Shown: one piece after another, positions 36,070 through 46,900 of the stretch
Position numbering within the stretch: the stretch's first letter is position 1
How the letters are laid out: the number at the start of each line of letters is the position of its first letter
NCBI RefSeq assembly: GCF_024362805.1
Contig: NZ_CP093299.1
Coordinates: 1 to 64,000, forward strand
Direction: 5' to 3'
DNA length: 64,000 nucleotides
DNA from: Salipaludibacillus sp. LMS25
GTDB lineage: Bacteria > Bacillota > Bacilli > Bacillales > Salisediminibacteriaceae
Made by a program: the position numbers and the translations under genes
Notes under the pieces: generated by a model
Databases searched by the model: none
Told to the model about the DNA's origin: nothing
Seen by the model: the letters and a program-made list of their open reading frames with translations, nothing else

Positions 36070-36339
36070 TTATCGACGAAGGCCAAGCTTATCGACGAGT
36101 TGACGGTAACGAGTAACGTCTTTATTACGCAAGTACGTAAGCAGGTTACGACGTTGACCGACCATTTTTAACAGACCGCGACGTGAATGATGATCTTTTT
36201 TATGAGTACGTAAGTGATCATTCAGCGTAGTGATTTGCTCTGTAAGGATAGCCACTTGTACTTCAGGAGAACCAGTATCATTCTCGTGAGTTTTAAATTG
36301 GTCAATAATTTCGTTTTTGCGTTCTTGAGTTAATGCCAT
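36070..36339 (-). CDS. rpsO: 30S ribosomal protein S15
   Basis: Full-length S15 (89 residues, [20 protein letters not shown]). It binds the 16S rRNA central-domain junction and is required for bridge B4; [10 protein letters not shown] and [17 protein letters not shown] are conserved. The frame extends 27 codons upstream into the leader, but the ATG at 36339 with AAGGAGG is the family start. It has its own promoter and a structured leader, is separated from ribF upstream, and is followed by a terminator before pnp. Confidence 0.98.
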   Translation of the reverse strand: MALTQERKNEIIDQFKTHENDTGSPEVQVAILTEQITTLNDHLRTHKKDHHSRRGLLKMVGQRRNLLTYLRNKDVTRYRQLVDKLGLRR

Positions 36340-36365
36340 CCTGTTCCACCTCCTTATTAATATCC

Positions 36366-36410
36366 CCAAGTGCCTCGCATACGTTGGTGAATCGCCATGC
36401 CAAGCATTGG
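36366..36410 (-). ncRNA. structured rpsO leader (possible S15 autoregulatory element)
   Basis: In the minus-strand transcript, CCAATGCTTGGCATG can pair with a CGTATGCGAGGCACTTGG segment, with one bulge and few mismatches, to make a long irregular stem closed by a short loop. It lies between the rpsO promoter and the ribosome site. S15 autoregulates through leader RNA structures in several bacteria, including Bacillus relatives; identity of this element is inferred. Confidence 0.45.
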
Positions 36411-36425
36411 TTCTTAACATGTTAT

Positions 36426-36454
36426 ATCATACTAGTTTTCTTGTGCTATTACAA
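36426..36454 (-). promoter_or_regulatory. putative rpsO promoter
   Basis: Minus strand TTGTAA (36449-36454), 17-base spacer, TATGAT (36426-36431), about 90 bases upstream of the rpsO ATG. Confidence 0.6.
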
Positions 36455-36470
36455 GCGATCATTAAAACTT

Positions 36471-37403
36471 TTATGTTGAAAAATAGTGACGGGCAATATC
36501 GATGTCCTTTTGAATCCTTTCCTTTAGCTCCTCCACGCCATTAAACGCCTTTTCACTTCGAATCCGCTTAAGAAAAGCCACTTTAATTTTTTTTCCATAA
36601 ATCGCTTTTGTGAAGTGAAAAAGGTGCGCTTCAATTGTTCGCTTTCCTTTTCCGTTATTAAAGGTTGGATTAAACCCAATATTACACACGCCTTCAAATG
36701 TGGTCCCATCAACAATGACTGTCACAATATAGACCCCTATGGCTGGTAGTTCTTTATTAGCGTCAGGGTTCATATTTGCTGTAGGGAAGCCGATCTCTCT
36801 GCCTCTTTTTTCTCCATGTTCTACGACTCCCTCTACAGCGTATACTCTTCCTAAATAGTCGTTCACTTTGGACATATTTCCTGTATCTAGGGCTTCACGA
36901 ATTACGGTGGAGCTGATTTTTTCGTTATCTTCAGATAGCTTCGGAACAGTCGTATGGGACAATAAGTGGCGAGCATGAAAGGGGAACGTTTCCATCGTCC
37001 CTTTTCCTAATCGTCCGTAAGAATAATCGAAACCTGCCACAACGTGCTTGACGTTTAAGTCAATTAAATAAGTATCCACAAATTGCTGGGGCGACAACTC
37101 AGAAAAGCGGGCATCGAACGATACTACTAGCAAGATATCTATACCTGTCTTTTCTAATAACATTATCTTTTCATCTATGGGAGAAAGATAGTTTATATTG
37201 CCCTTCTGTTTTCTAAGTACTTCTTTAGGGTGCGGATAAAAAGTCATCACGGCTGATTGAAGTTGACGTGTTTTCGCCTCCTGCTTCGCTGTATTGATGA
37301 CTTGTTGATGCCCCCGATGAACGCCATCAAAAAAGCCTAATGCCATCACTGTAGGAGGTAAATCCATTGGGGGGTGGGGATGTTTTATATATTCTACTCT
37401 CAA
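36471..37403 (-). CDS. ribF: bifunctional riboflavin kinase / FAD synthetase
   Basis: Makes FMN and then FAD. The 310 residues comprise an N-terminal nucleotidyltransferase-like FAD synthetase domain (MALGFFDGVHRGHQ, a GxFDGxHxGH motif) and a C-terminal flavokinase domain (IGFPTANM, VCNIGFNPTF). I use the TTG at 37403 (MRVEYIKHPHPP), which has GAGGTGG close upstream and matches the length of B. subtilis RibC; the frame opens 13 codons earlier. It follows truB with 42 bases between stop and start, as in many Firmicutes. Confidence 0.95.
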   Translation of the reverse strand: MRVEYIKHPHPPMDLPPTVMALGFFDGVHRGHQQVINTAKQEAKTRQLQSAVMTFYPHPKEVLRKQKGNINYLSPIDEKIMLLEKTGIDILLVVSFDARFSELSPQQFVDTYLIDLNVKHVVAGFDYSYGRLGKGTMETFPFHARHLLSHTTVPKLSEDNEKISSTVIREALDTGNMSKVNDYLGRVYAVEGVVEHGEKRGREIGFPTANMNPDANKELPAIGVYIVTVIVDGTTFEGVCNIGFNPTFNNGKGKRTIEAHLFHFTKAIYGKKIKVAFLKRIRSEKAFNGVEELKERIQKDIDIARHYFST

Positions 37404-37445
37404 CGATGCCACCTCAATTTCATAATGCACGCTAATTATCACTGT

Positions 37446-38372
37446 TTAGTCGTGAATTGATCTAATCATTTTTTCTGGTTTCATCATCCCGTCACGTTTA
37501 GGATCTTTTTTGTATAAAGCAAGACATTCCTCTCGTTGATTATACAAAGCCCACAGATTTTCGTCCACAGCAGCCTCACCATGTAAAGGGAGAATAGCCC
37601 CTTGTAACACTTTTTTTTCAGTTTCTTCATCTACTTTAACAACAGGAAATTGCGTTAATGCTTGCTCCACTGAGATAAGGAGTCGTTCTTGGGTATTTTT
37701 ATCAGCTGCATCCGCTAAATCCTCAAGTGAATAACAACTTTTACGATTAAAGGTACCTGATGCTTCCCGCGTCAAGCTTGCCATATGAGCAGGATAACCT
37801 AGTTTTTCTCCCATGGCTACACAGAGGGTCCTTATGTAAGTGCCTTTACTGCACGTTACCTCGAATGTAAATGAAACCTTCCCTTCTTGTAAAAGAGGAT
37901 CGGAGGTAAGTTTTAACTCGTATATCGTCACTTGGCGTGCCGGCCTGTCTATTGTTTTTCCCTCTCGTGCATATTCATACAGTTTTTTACCTTTAATTTT
38001 TACAGCTGAGTACATAGGCGGCACTTGTTCTATTGTGCCAGTAAGTTCTTCAAAAATGTCTTCTACGTCATGTCGCGTCATGACGTCTTCTATATAAGCT
38101 TCGGCAACGATCTCACCCGAGGCATCCTCTGTTGTAGTTGACACTCCTAGCATTACCTCACCACAGTATGTTTTAGTGTCAGCTGTTAAATATTCAACAA
38201 GTTTAGTCGCTTTCCCTAAACAAATCGGGAGTACGCCTTCCACATCTGGATCAAGCGTCCCAGTATGGCCAGCTTTTTTCGTTCCAAACCGTTTACCTAC
38301 TTCTTTAACAGCAGTGAATGATGTCATACCTTTCGGTTTCCATAGCGGGAAAATACCTGTTATTGATTTCAT
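37446..38372 (-). CDS. truB: tRNA pseudouridine(55) synthase
   Basis: Converts U55 in the T arm of tRNAs to pseudouridine. The 308-residue protein has the catalytic Asp in HTGTLDPDVEGVL and the conserved YSAVKIKGKKLYEYAREG segment, plus a PUA-like C-terminus. ATG 38372 (MKSITGIFPLWKPKGMTSF) follows GGAGG by 10 bases; the frame extends 7 codons. Conserved rbfA-truB-ribF order, with a terminator between rbfA and truB. Confidence 0.97.
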   Translation of the reverse strand: MKSITGIFPLWKPKGMTSFTAVKEVGKRFGTKKAGHTGTLDPDVEGVLPICLGKATKLVEYLTADTKTYCGEVMLGVSTTTEDASGEIVAEAYIEDVMTRHDVEDIFEELTGTIEQVPPMYSAVKIKGKKLYEYAREGKTIDRPARQVTIYELKLTSDPLLQEGKVSFTFEVTCSKGTYIRTLCVAMGEKLGYPAHMASLTREASGTFNRKSCYSLEDLADAADKNTQERLLISVEQALTQFPVVKVDEETEKKVLQGAILPLHGEAAVDENLWALYNQREECLALYKKDPKRDGMMKPEKMIRSIHD

Positions 38373-38458
38373 ACTCTTTACGCCTCCATCCAATAAATTA
38401 AAGCATAAATAAAAAATTCATTTATTAACAAGTTCGGCAGTTACTAGAGAAGCCGTAA

Positions 38459-38489
38459 AGAAAAGAGGATAGATTGCTCTATCCTCCCA
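38459..38489 (-). terminator. intrinsic terminator after rbfA
   Basis: Minus strand GAGGATAGA / TCTATCCTC hairpin with a 5-base loop, followed by TTTTCTTTACG, directly after the rbfA stop. It could lower transcription into truB-ribF. Confidence 0.8.
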
Positions 38490-38494
38490 TCCAT

Positions 38495-38845
38495 TTATTT
38501 TTCTTCTTCATTTAGTTTGCGAAGCAAGGCATCAATTCTATTTCCTTGCTCAATGCTTTTATCAAAACTAAATGATAGTTCAGGTGTTTTTCTCAATTGA
38601 ATTCGTTTCCCTATTTCCGAACGGATAAAACCTTTGGCTTTTTCTAGAGCTTGAAGTGTTTTTTCTTTTTCTTCCTCTTCTCCAAACACTGTAATAAATG
38701 CGGTTGCCTGCTGCAAGTCACCAGTCACTTCTACATCTGTAACTGTCACAAAACCAATTCTAGGATCCTTCAGGCCACGTTGAATAATATCTGTCAATTC
38801 TTTTTTGATTTGTTCTCCTACCCGATTGGCACGAACTTTACTCAT
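38495..38845 (-). CDS. rbfA: ribosome-binding factor A
   Basis: Ribosome maturation factor of 116 residues with a KH-like fold ([33 protein letters not shown]), acting in 16S rRNA 5'-end processing and 30S assembly. The ATG follows AGGAGTG. It follows ylxP by about 150 bases, within the nusA-infB block. Confidence 0.97.
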   Translation of the reverse strand: MSKVRANRVGEQIKKELTDIIQRGLKDPRIGFVTVTDVEVTGDLQQATAFITVFGEEEEKEKTLQALEKAKGFIRSEIGKRIQLRKTPELSFSFDKSIEQGNRIDALLRKLNEEEK

Positions 38846-38993
38846 TTCACGACACTCCTATCGTTTTAAAACTCGGCTCATGTTACATGTCAGAAGCCTC
38901 TATGTTTATTGAAAGCAGAGCCTCTACGCCTAACTAGCTTTACCGTTTGGCTAGGAAGAGATTCAGGAGCTTCAATAAGAGATGTCTCAAAAT

Positions 38994-39275
38994 TTAAAGC
39001 CATTCCCAACTGACATCAGTAATCTCTAGTTCTGTGTAAGATTCCAATAATTTAAGCGATTTTTGCAATTCTTTTTCAACCTGAACTCTTTCTGTACTTA
39101 TAGAAACAATAGCCCATTCTGTTCGTTGCCAAACATTCTGATGGTCTGTTTCAGCGATAGAGACATTAAAACGTTGCTTAATTTTGGCCGAAGCACTTTT
39201 TAAAACTGAGCGTTTTTCTTTAAGCGAACCAGCGTCGTAAATAACAGCTTCAACGACGAGAACGCCAATAATCAA
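38994..39275 (-). CDS. ylxP: YlxP family protein (DUF503)
   Basis: Small 93-residue protein with a predicted ferredoxin-like alpha/beta fold ([23 protein letters not shown]). DUF503 members in this position are proposed to help ribosome assembly; no activity is established. The start is TTG overlapping the infB stop (TTGA), 10 bases after GGAGG, so translation is coupled to infB. Confidence 0.9.
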   Translation of the reverse strand: MIIGVLVVEAVIYDAGSLKEKRSVLKSASAKIKQRFNVSIAETDHQNVWQRTEWAIVSISTERVQVEKELQKSLKLLESYTELEITDVSWEWL

Positions 39276-41356
39276 CGTTTAATTTCCTCCATAATATAGG
39301 CTTCAACAACATCTCCTTCTTTCACATCGTTGAAGTTTTCTAACGTAATACCACATTCATAGTTTCTAGCTACCTCTTTAACATCGTCTTTAAAACGTTT
39401 CAGGTCTTTAATGTCACCTTCAAAAATGACGACGCCATCTCGAATAAGACGCACAGAGGAATCTCTTGTAATTTTTCCTTCTGTTACATATGATCCAGCA
39501 ATTGAACCAATTTTCGACACTTTAAATACTTGGCGCACTTCTGCTTGACCAATAACTTTTTCTTCAAATTCAGGATCCAACATCCCTTTCATGGCTGATT
39601 CGACTTCTTCGATTGCATCATAAATCACGCGATGAAGTCTTACTTCCACTTTTTCTGCTTCAGCCGTTCGCTTCGCATTCACATCTGGACGGACATTAAA
39701 CCCAATAACGATAGCATTAGACGCTGACGCTAGGATGATATCAGATTCAGCAATGGCCCCTACACCAGTATGAATAATGTTGACTTTCACACCTTCTACT
39801 TCAATTTTTTCCAGAGATCCTTTCATTGCCTCGGCTGATCCTTGTACGTCCGCCTTCACAATAATGTTAATCTCTTTAATTTCACCTTGCTGAATCTGAT
39901 CAAATAAGTCATCAAGGCTAACACGGGAGCTCTCTTTACGATCTGCTTCTCGTTGCTTAGTCGCTCTAGCTTCACCAATTTGACGCGCTTGTTTTTCGTC
40001 TTTAAATACACGGAATTGGTCTCCAGCCTGTGGCACTGAGTTTAATCCGGTAATCTCCACCGGCATAGATGGTCCAGCTGTTTTAACCCGACGGCCTAAA
40101 TCGTTCACCATTGCTCTTACTTTACCAAAAGCATTTCCTACAACGATTGGATCACCGATGTTTAAAGTACCTGCTTGAACAAGAAGGGTGGCAACTGGAC
40201 CGCGTCCACGATCAAGCTCCGCTTCTATAACCGTTCCCATCGCTTCTTTGTTTGGATTAGCCTTTAATTCTTCAACTTCCGAGACAAGAAGAATCATTTC
40301 AAGCAGGTCGTCAATACCTGTGCCGTTTAATGCCGAGACATTCACAAAAATTGTTTCGCCACCCCACGCTTCTGCTACTAATCCATGCTCAGTTAATTCT
40401 TGCATGACACGGTCGGGATTTGCCCCCTCTTTATCAACTTTATTAACAGCAACAATAATTGGAACTTCAGCCGCTTTAGCATGATTGATGGCTTCAACCG
40501 TTTGCGGCATAACGCCATCATCTGCTGCCACCACAAGAATGGTGATATCGGTCACTTGTGCACCTCTTGCTCTCATCGTTGTAAAAGCCGCGTGACCAGG
40601 CGTATCAAGGAATGTTATTTTTTTACCATTCTCTTCTACTTGATAGGCTCCGATATGTTGGGTAATACCACCAGCTTCTCCAGCAGTCACTTTCGTATGT
40701 CGAATACTATCAAGCAAAGTTGTTTTTCCGTGGTCTACATGTCCCATAATTGTGACAACAGGGGAGCGCTCTTGAAGGTCCTCTGGAGCATCATCTTCCG
40801 TCAAAGATCTAAAGTCGGTTTCGTCAACGATCACTTCTTCTTCTACTTCCACGCCGAATTCTTCCGCAATGATATCGATAGAATCTTTATCTAATTCTTG
40901 ATTGATTGTAGCCATAACACCGAGAAACATGAGTTTTTTAATAATTTCAGACGGTTCTTTGTTAAGTTTTTCAGCAAATTCTCCAACTGTAATCGGTGTT
41001 GAATAGATGACTTTAGAAGGTGTGCTTTGTTTGCTGTCCACTTTTTTTCCAGCAGTTTGTCTTTGTTGATTAGTTTGCTGCGTGGAACGCTTATTTTTTT
41101 TGTTCTTATCTTTTTTGGACGGATTAGCTTGTTTACTTGACTTGTTAACTTCTTCTTTTTTAGGCTTACTCCCCTCTCCATCTTTACGTTGATCTGCACT
41201 CTTATTTTGAGAGGATTCCAATTTTTTAATGTCTTCTTCTGTGATGACACTCATATGATTAGAGACATCTACATTTAAATTTTTCAACTGTTCAATCACA
41301 TCTTTACTTGCTAAATTCTTTTCTTTAGCATATTCATAAATACGCACTTTCTTCAT
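39272..41356 (-). CDS. infB: translation initiation factor IF-2
   Basis: GTPase that places initiator tRNA on the 30S subunit. The 694 residues have an N-terminal IF2N domain, a short Lys/Gln-rich linker (about 50-120), a second IF2N-like segment, the G domain with GHVDHGKT (205-212), DTPGHAAF and NKVD, then domains II-IV. I start at ATG 41356 ([14 protein letters not shown]), 7 bases after AGGAGG; an in-frame ATG two codons earlier is only one base from that site. It sits between ylxQ and ylxP, as expected for the nusA-infB operon. Confidence 0.98.
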   Translation of the reverse strand: MKKVRIYEYAKEKNLASKDVIEQLKNLNVDVSNHMSVITEEDIKKLESSQNKSADQRKDGEGSKPKKEEVNKSSKQANPSKKDKNKKNKRSTQQTNQQRQTAGKKVDSKQSTPSKVIYSTPITVGEFAEKLNKEPSEIIKKLMFLGVMATINQELDKDSIDIIAEEFGVEVEEEVIVDETDFRSLTEDDAPEDLQERSPVVTIMGHVDHGKTTLLDSIRHTKVTAGEAGGITQHIGAYQVEENGKKITFLDTPGHAAFTTMRARGAQVTDITILVVAADDGVMPQTVEAINHAKAAEVPIIVAVNKVDKEGANPDRVMQELTEHGLVAEAWGGETIFVNVSALNGTGIDDLLEMILLVSEVEELKANPNKEAMGTVIEAELDRGRGPVATLLVQAGTLNIGDPIVVGNAFGKVRAMVNDLGRRVKTAGPSMPVEITGLNSVPQAGDQFRVFKDEKQARQIGEARATKQREADRKESSRVSLDDLFDQIQQGEIKEINIIVKADVQGSAEAMKGSLEKIEVEGVKVNIIHTGVGAIAESDIILASASNAIVIGFNVRPDVNAKRTAEAEKVEVRLHRVIYDAIEEVESAMKGMLDPEFEEKVIGQAEVRQVFKVSKIGSIAGSYVTEGKITRDSSVRLIRDGVVIFEGDIKDLKRFKDDVKEVARNYECGITLENFNDVKEGDVVEAYIMEEIKR

Positions 41357-41414
41357 ATACATACCTCCTGTATTCATAGCTGAGTCCATAAAATATAGTT
41401 CCCCCCTATGAATA

Positions 41415-41711
41415 TTACTCAATAATTGAGCGAAATTTTGTTGCAAATCCTTTATCAATGATGGCTACGGCGACACGTTCACTTTTTCCAATCGCTTGAC
41501 CGATCGTCAATCTATTTTCAAAAAGTGTATAAGGAATTTTATAATAGTGACATTTATCAGTTATTTTTTTTCTTGTGTTCTCAGAAGCATCGGACGCGAT
41601 AATCACATGATAAGCTTTTTTATTTTGTATCGCTTTGACGACCAGTTCTTCTCCTGTAATAAGTTTGCTAGCCCTTTGCATAAGACCTAGTAGGGACGAC
41701 CATTGCGTCAT
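41415..41711 (-). CDS. ylxQ: L7Ae-family ribosome-associated protein YlxQ
   Basis: A 98-residue protein of the L7Ae/L30e/Gadd45 family ([20 protein letters not shown], then LVH-like [11 protein letters not shown]). In B. subtilis YlxQ binds K-turn RNA, so RNA binding is likely. The ATG overlaps the ylxR stop (ATGA). Adjacent to infB, as usual. Confidence 0.92.
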   Translation of the reverse strand: MTQWSSLLGLMQRASKLITGEELVVKAIQNKKAYHVIIASDASENTRKKITDKCHYYKIPYTLFENRLTIGQAIGKSERVAVAIIDKGFATKFRSIIE

Positions 41712-41977
41712 GGCCGGCTCTCTCCACTTAGTTTTAGCAAATCTTCATAAATAGAATCTGGAACCGTGGCCTTTAAATGTCGCGCTAAAGCATTCTTTTT
41801 TTGTGCTTCCTTGATCACCACTGCGTCATTTGAGATATAAGCACCTCGTCCAGACTTTTTTGATGTATGGTCAATAAAGACTTCTCCTTCAGGTGATCGA
41901 ACGATTCTAATAAGTTCTTTTTTCGGTTTCATTTCTTGGGTAATAACACATTTACGAAGAGGTGTTTTCTTTTTCAT
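41708..41977 (-). CDS. ylxR: YlxR / RnpM, RNase P modulator
   Basis: An 89-residue basic protein with MKKKTPLRKCVITQEMKPKKELIRIVR and the conserved GRGAYI motif. B. subtilis YlxR was recently reported to bind the RNase P RNA (RnpM) and to act as a nucleoid-associated regulator. ATG 41977 is preferred over the frame start 14 codons earlier, since AAGGAGG is 11 bases upstream and the family starts here. It follows nusA by 16 bases. Confidence 0.92.
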   Translation of the reverse strand: MKKKTPLRKCVITQEMKPKKELIRIVRSPEGEVFIDHTSKKSGRGAYISNDAVVIKEAQKKNALARHLKATVPDSIYEDLLKLSGESRP

Positions 41978-41993
41978 TACCGTAGTGTCCTCC

Positions 41994-43196
41994 TTAACGA
42001 TCTTGATCTTCTTCGTCATTAATCATGAGATCATTGTCGTAAATAGGTTCACTTGTATCTTTTCCTTGACGCTCTAACTCATCCCAATCTGGTTGCGTAT
42101 CATCAGCTTCTTCATAGGCATCTTCTTTAATCAAAGGGCCATCCGCATTATAAAGTCCTAATTCTTCAGCGTCAGTTTGGCTTTTAATATCAATTTTCCA
42201 TCCAGTTAATTTAGCTGCAAGACGGGCATTCTGTCCTCGTTTACCAATGGCTAGAGATAATTGATAATCAGGCACTACCACTTGCGTCATTTTTTCCTCT
42301 TCATTCACAGTGACTTGTAAAACTTTCGAAGGGCTTAAAGCGTTCGCCACATATATTTTAGGGTCTTCTGACCATTTTACTATATCAATTTTTTCACCTT
42401 TTAATTCGTTTACAATCGTTTGAACCCGTTGACCTTTAGGCCCTACACATGATCCTACTGGATCTACGTCTTCATCTTCAGCATGGACGGAAATTTTAGA
42501 GCGTTCACCCGCTTCACGAGAAACGGCCTTTACTTCAACTGTCCCATCATAAATTTCAGGAACTTCCAATTCGAACAGGCGCTTAAGGAGTCCAGGGTGG
42601 GTTCGAGAAATCATAATTTGCGGACCTTTCGTCGTCTTTTCCACTTTTGTTATATAAGCTTTAATACGGTCGTTGTGCCGATAAGTCTCGTTTGGCATTT
42701 GTTCTCCAACAGGCATTAAAGCCTCAACCCGCCCCAAATCGACGTAAATGAAACGATGATCTTGACGCTGAACAATACCCGTCATAATGTCTTCTTCACG
42801 ATCGATAAAATCGGAATAAATAATGCCCCGTTCTGCTTCTCTTACTCGTTGTGTGACGACTTGCTTCGCTGTTTGAGCAGCGATTCGGCCGAAGTCTCTT
42901 GGTGTCACCTCAATTTCCACCACATCATCGACATCATAAAGGGGATTCATTCCTTTAGCTTCGTTCACAGAAATCTCTAACCTTGCATCGAAGACTTCTT
43001 CCACCACTTCTTTTCTAGCAAATACTCGAATAACACCCGTTTGTCGATCAATATCTACACGAACATTTTGCGCTGAGTTAAAGTTTCGCTTGTAACCTGT
43101 AATTAACGCTTGCTCAATCGCTTCAAGTATAATTTCCTTATCTATCCCCTTGTCCTTTTCAATGGTGGCTAATGCATCCATAAATTCACTATTCAT
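41994..43196 (-). CDS. nusA: transcription termination/antitermination factor NusA
   Basis: RNA polymerase-binding elongation factor of 400 residues: N-terminal domain ([15 protein letters not shown]), S1 domain (about 130-200) and two KH domains ([28 protein letters not shown]). The last 50 residues are strongly acidic ([16 protein letters not shown] onward) with no structured C-terminal repeat, as in Firmicutes. ATG 43196 is chosen because AAAGGGGG is too near the TTG three codons upstream. It follows rimP. Confidence 0.97.
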   Translation of the reverse strand: MNSEFMDALATIEKDKGIDKEIILEAIEQALITGYKRNFNSAQNVRVDIDRQTGVIRVFARKEVVEEVFDARLEISVNEAKGMNPLYDVDDVVEIEVTPRDFGRIAAQTAKQVVTQRVREAERGIIYSDFIDREEDIMTGIVQRQDHRFIYVDLGRVEALMPVGEQMPNETYRHNDRIKAYITKVEKTTKGPQIMISRTHPGLLKRLFELEVPEIYDGTVEVKAVSREAGERSKISVHAEDEDVDPVGSCVGPKGQRVQTIVNELKGEKIDIVKWSEDPKIYVANALSPSKVLQVTVNEEEKMTQVVVPDYQLSLAIGKRGQNARLAAKLTGWKIDIKSQTDAEELGLYNADGPLIKEDAYEEADDTQPDWDELERQGKDTSEPIYDNDLMINDEEDQDR

Positions 43197-43220
43197 GGCA
43201 CTCAATTCCCCCTTTCAATT

Positions 43221-43691
43221 TTAAAAAACGACAGCCAATCTTGCTTTTGCCACTTTATTATAAGGAATGTTCACAGGCACGATTCGGGTCTTTAATTTAG
43301 TCTCAATCGTTAAAGTTTCCCCATCAAATTGTGCCAGTTTACCTTCAAAGGCTTTTTCACCATTAATTGGTGCATAAGTCGTTATGAACACATTTTTTCC
43401 TATTGCATTTTCCAAGTCTTTTTCTTTTTTTAATGGCCTTTCGGCTCCTGGAGAAGATACTTCCAAATAATAGGCTTGTTCAATAGGGTCGTGCTCATCT
43501 AATAACTCGCTTACGCGCTCACTTACTGAGGTACAATCATCCAAATCTACGCCATTATCACTATCGATATAGACTCTCAAAAACCAACTTTTTCCTTCTT
43601 TTTGAAATTCTACATCTACAAGCTCCAATGATAGTTCCTCTAGAATTGGTTGAACGAGTTGTTCGACTGTGGATTGAATCGATTCTGCCAT
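43221..43691 (-). CDS. rimP: ribosome maturation factor RimP
   Basis: A 156-residue 30S assembly factor (YlxS), [20 protein letters not shown] onward, with the [18 protein letters not shown] and [13 protein letters not shown] motifs. The ATG follows AAAGGAGG by 8 bases; the frame extends 14 codons upstream. First gene of the rimP-nusA-ylxR-ylxQ-infB-ylxP-rbfA unit. The promoter must lie in the 255-base gap before it, but I cannot assign hexamers confidently. Confidence 0.96.
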   Translation of the reverse strand: MAESIQSTVEQLVQPILEELSLELVDVEFQKEGKSWFLRVYIDSDNGVDLDDCTSVSERVSELLDEHDPIEQAYYLEVSSPGAERPLKKEKDLENAIGKNVFITTYAPINGEKAFEGKLAQFDGETLTIETKLKTRIVPVNIPYNKVAKARLAVVF

Positions 43692-43815
43692 AATGTCTAC
43701 CTCCTTTTCACAAGACAACATGCTAATAGTCATAACACTTTTGTCCTTCTATAAAAAACCACCTCACAACTTACCAGTCATCTTCTTATACTTCCTTCAT
43801 ATGGAAGATTATTAA

Positions 43816-43851
43816 GTGCAAAAGAAAGAGCGGGTTTCCCCACTCTTTCTG
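43816..43851 (-). terminator. intrinsic terminator after polC
   Basis: Minus strand AGAAAGAGTGGG / CCCGCTCTTTCT hairpin (one G-U pair, 4-base loop) followed by TTTGCACTT, about 95 bases after the polC stop. Confidence 0.8.
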
Positions 43852-43946
43852 CCGTTGGTTATGAACTGTGTCCTTCAATAATATAACATACTCCGCACCG
43901 GCTTGCAAATACCGGTATAACAGCTCACATTAAACATGATCATCCT

Positions 43947-46900
43947 TTAAAACAGCGATAATTGATTGGATTCAGGCATCCCTTCTAGACAGCCATGCTC
44001 ATCTAGATTTTCCAAAACCGTTTTTGTAATTTTGCTTCGTTGTCTTAAGTCTTCTTTGGAAAGAAATTCACCGTTTTCACGTGCTTTTTCGATATTTATG
44101 GCAGCATTGGTGCCAACACCTGTTAAGGCGTTAAAAGGTGGGATTAATGAGTCCCCATCTACAAGAAATTCCGATGCTTTTGATTTGTACAAATCCACCT
44201 TTTGGAAAGAAAATCCTCTTTCACACATTTCCAATGCCAGTTCTAGCACCGTCACAAGGTTTTTTTCTTTTGGCGTGGCCTCAAGGCCTTTTTGGTAGAT
44301 TTCCTCAATTCGTTTCCGGATAGTGGCCGACCCTCGCGTCATTGTCTCTAGTTCAAAGTCATCTGCTCTCACGGTAAAGTAAGCGGCGTAAAATAAAATA
44401 GGGTGATGAACTTTGAAATAAGCAATTCGAATTGCCATGAGAACGTAGGCCGCAGCATGCGCCTTCGGGAACATATATTTTATTTTTAAACACGAGCCGA
44501 TATACCAGTCTGGTACACCGTGTTTTTTCATTTCCTCTATCCATTCTTCTTGAAGCCCTTTGCCTTTACGAACAAACTCCATAATTTTAAATGCAAGAGA
44601 GTCTTCCAGCCCTTTATAAATAAGATAGACCATGATATCGTCCCGACAGCCGATAACATCTTTTAGCACACAAGTACCATTTGCAATAAGGTCTGCCGCA
44701 TTGTTAAGCCACACATCTGTGCCGTGGGATAGGCCTGAAATTTGGACAAGTTCACTAAAGGTCGTCGGTTTCGTTTCCTCTAGCATTTGGCGCACAAAAC
44801 GCGTGCCGAATTCTGGTATGCCATATGTCCCTGTCTTACACATAATCTGATCTTCCGTTACGCCTAATGCTTCTGTTCCTCCGAAAAGTTTAAATACTTC
44901 AGGGTCATCAACAGGAATGTCTTTAGGATCTATGCCACTTAAATCTTGTAACATACGTATCACGGTTGGATCATCATGACCTAAAATATCCAATTTCAAT
45001 AAATTATCATGAATTGAATGGAAATCGAAATGAGTCGTCTTCCATTCTGATTCACGATCATCAGCTGGAAATTGAATTGGAGAAAAATCATAAATGTCTA
45101 AATGATCTGGAACGACGATGATCCCCCCTGGGTGCTGTCCTGTTGTTCGTTTTACGCCCGTACACCCTGAAACAAGACGGTCTATCTCTGCCCCACGGAG
45201 CTGAATTTGTTCATCACTTTCATACCCTTTCACGTATCCATAAGCTGTTTTCTCTGCTACCGTACCTATTGTCCCTGCTCGGTAAACATATTCTTCGCCA
45301 AATAATTCCTTCGTGTAATTATGGGCGACAGGCTGATAATCTCCCGAGAAGTTTAAGTCGATATCAGGCACTTTATCCCCTTTAAATCCAAGGAACGTTT
45401 CAAAAGGAATATCATGGCCATCCTTTTTATAGGCTGCATCACAGTTTTCACATGATTTATCAGGGAGGTCAAATCCTGAACCGACACTTCCATCGTTAAA
45501 GAAATAAGAATGATGACACGACGGGCATACATAATGTGGTGGGAGTGGATTGACTTCCGTGATCTCCATCATGGTAGCAACGAAGCTCGAACCAACTGAC
45601 CCACGTGAGCCAACAAGATAGCCGTCTTGTAAAGATTTTTTCACTAATTTTTGAGATATTAAATAAATAACTGAAAAGCCATTACTGATTATGCTCGTTA
45701 ATTCTTTTTCAAGTCGATCCACAACGAGTTGTGGTAACTCTTCACCGTAGATGCTTTTCGCTCTTGTATAACAAATATCGCGAATTTCCTCATCTGCCCC
45801 TTCAATATGGGGAGTAAATAAATCATCTGGTACAGGCTTGATCTCATCGATTTCATTAGCAATCGCTTGCGTATTTGTTACGACGACTTCTTTCGCTTTT
45901 TCATTCGTTAAAAAGCTGAAGCAATCCAGCATTTCGTCTGTTGAACGGAAATGGACTTGTGGCAATGTTTGCTTATTTAATGGATTTGCCCCGCCTTGGG
46001 AAGCAATTAAGATTTTTCGATAAATGTAGTCCTCAGGCTGTAAATAATGAACATTACCTGTAGCGACAACCTTTTTACCGAGTTTATCTCCTAGTGCGAT
46101 AATGTTTTTAATAATATCTTTGATAGCTAGTTCATCTCTTACAATCTCTTTTTCTACTAGATGATGATAATTGGACGGTGGTTGTATTTCGAGATAATCA
46201 TAAAATTTGGCAGCTTCTTCAACTTCCTCAGGTGACTTCTGCATCATCGCTTCAAATACTTCTCCTCGATCACATCCTGATCCGATAATTAACCCTTCAC
46301 GGTGTTTAATGAGTTCAGACCGGGGAATACGAGGCATCCTATAAAAATAATTGATATGCGATAATGAAACAAGCTTATATAAATTTTTTAGTCCAGTGTT
46401 ATTCTTTGCATAAATAATACAATGAGTTGGACGTTGTTTTTTATAATCGTCAGTAGAGGTCTGTTCATTCAATTGCGCATGGATAGTGATCTCTTTTTCA
46501 TTCGCATCTTTCACCATTTTCCATAATAGGTGCCCTGTTGCTTCAGCATCATAGATCGCACGGTGATGTGAAACTAGCTCAATGTTAAACTTCTTACAAA
46601 GCGTGTTTAAACGATGATTTTTAAAAGTAGGATAAAGCAATCTACCAAGCTCTAGCGTATCAATGACTGGGTTGGGCACTTTATTATAACCGATCCGTTG
46701 ATATCCTGCGTTCAAGAAGCCCATATCAAAGCTTGCGTTATGTGCCACTAAAATATCGTCACCCATCCACTTATGAAAATCTTTAAGGACATCGTCTACT
46801 TCTGGTGCTGTTTCTACCATGTCATCAGTAATTCCCGTTAGGTCAATTATTAGCGGACTTAATTTTTCATGAGGATTTGCGAACGATTCAAATTTATCAA

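Noticed and set aside
40400..40894. 164-codon plus-strand frame opposite infB
   Set aside because: It is antisense to the IF-2 G domain, Cys/His-rich by codon complement, without a credible start site.
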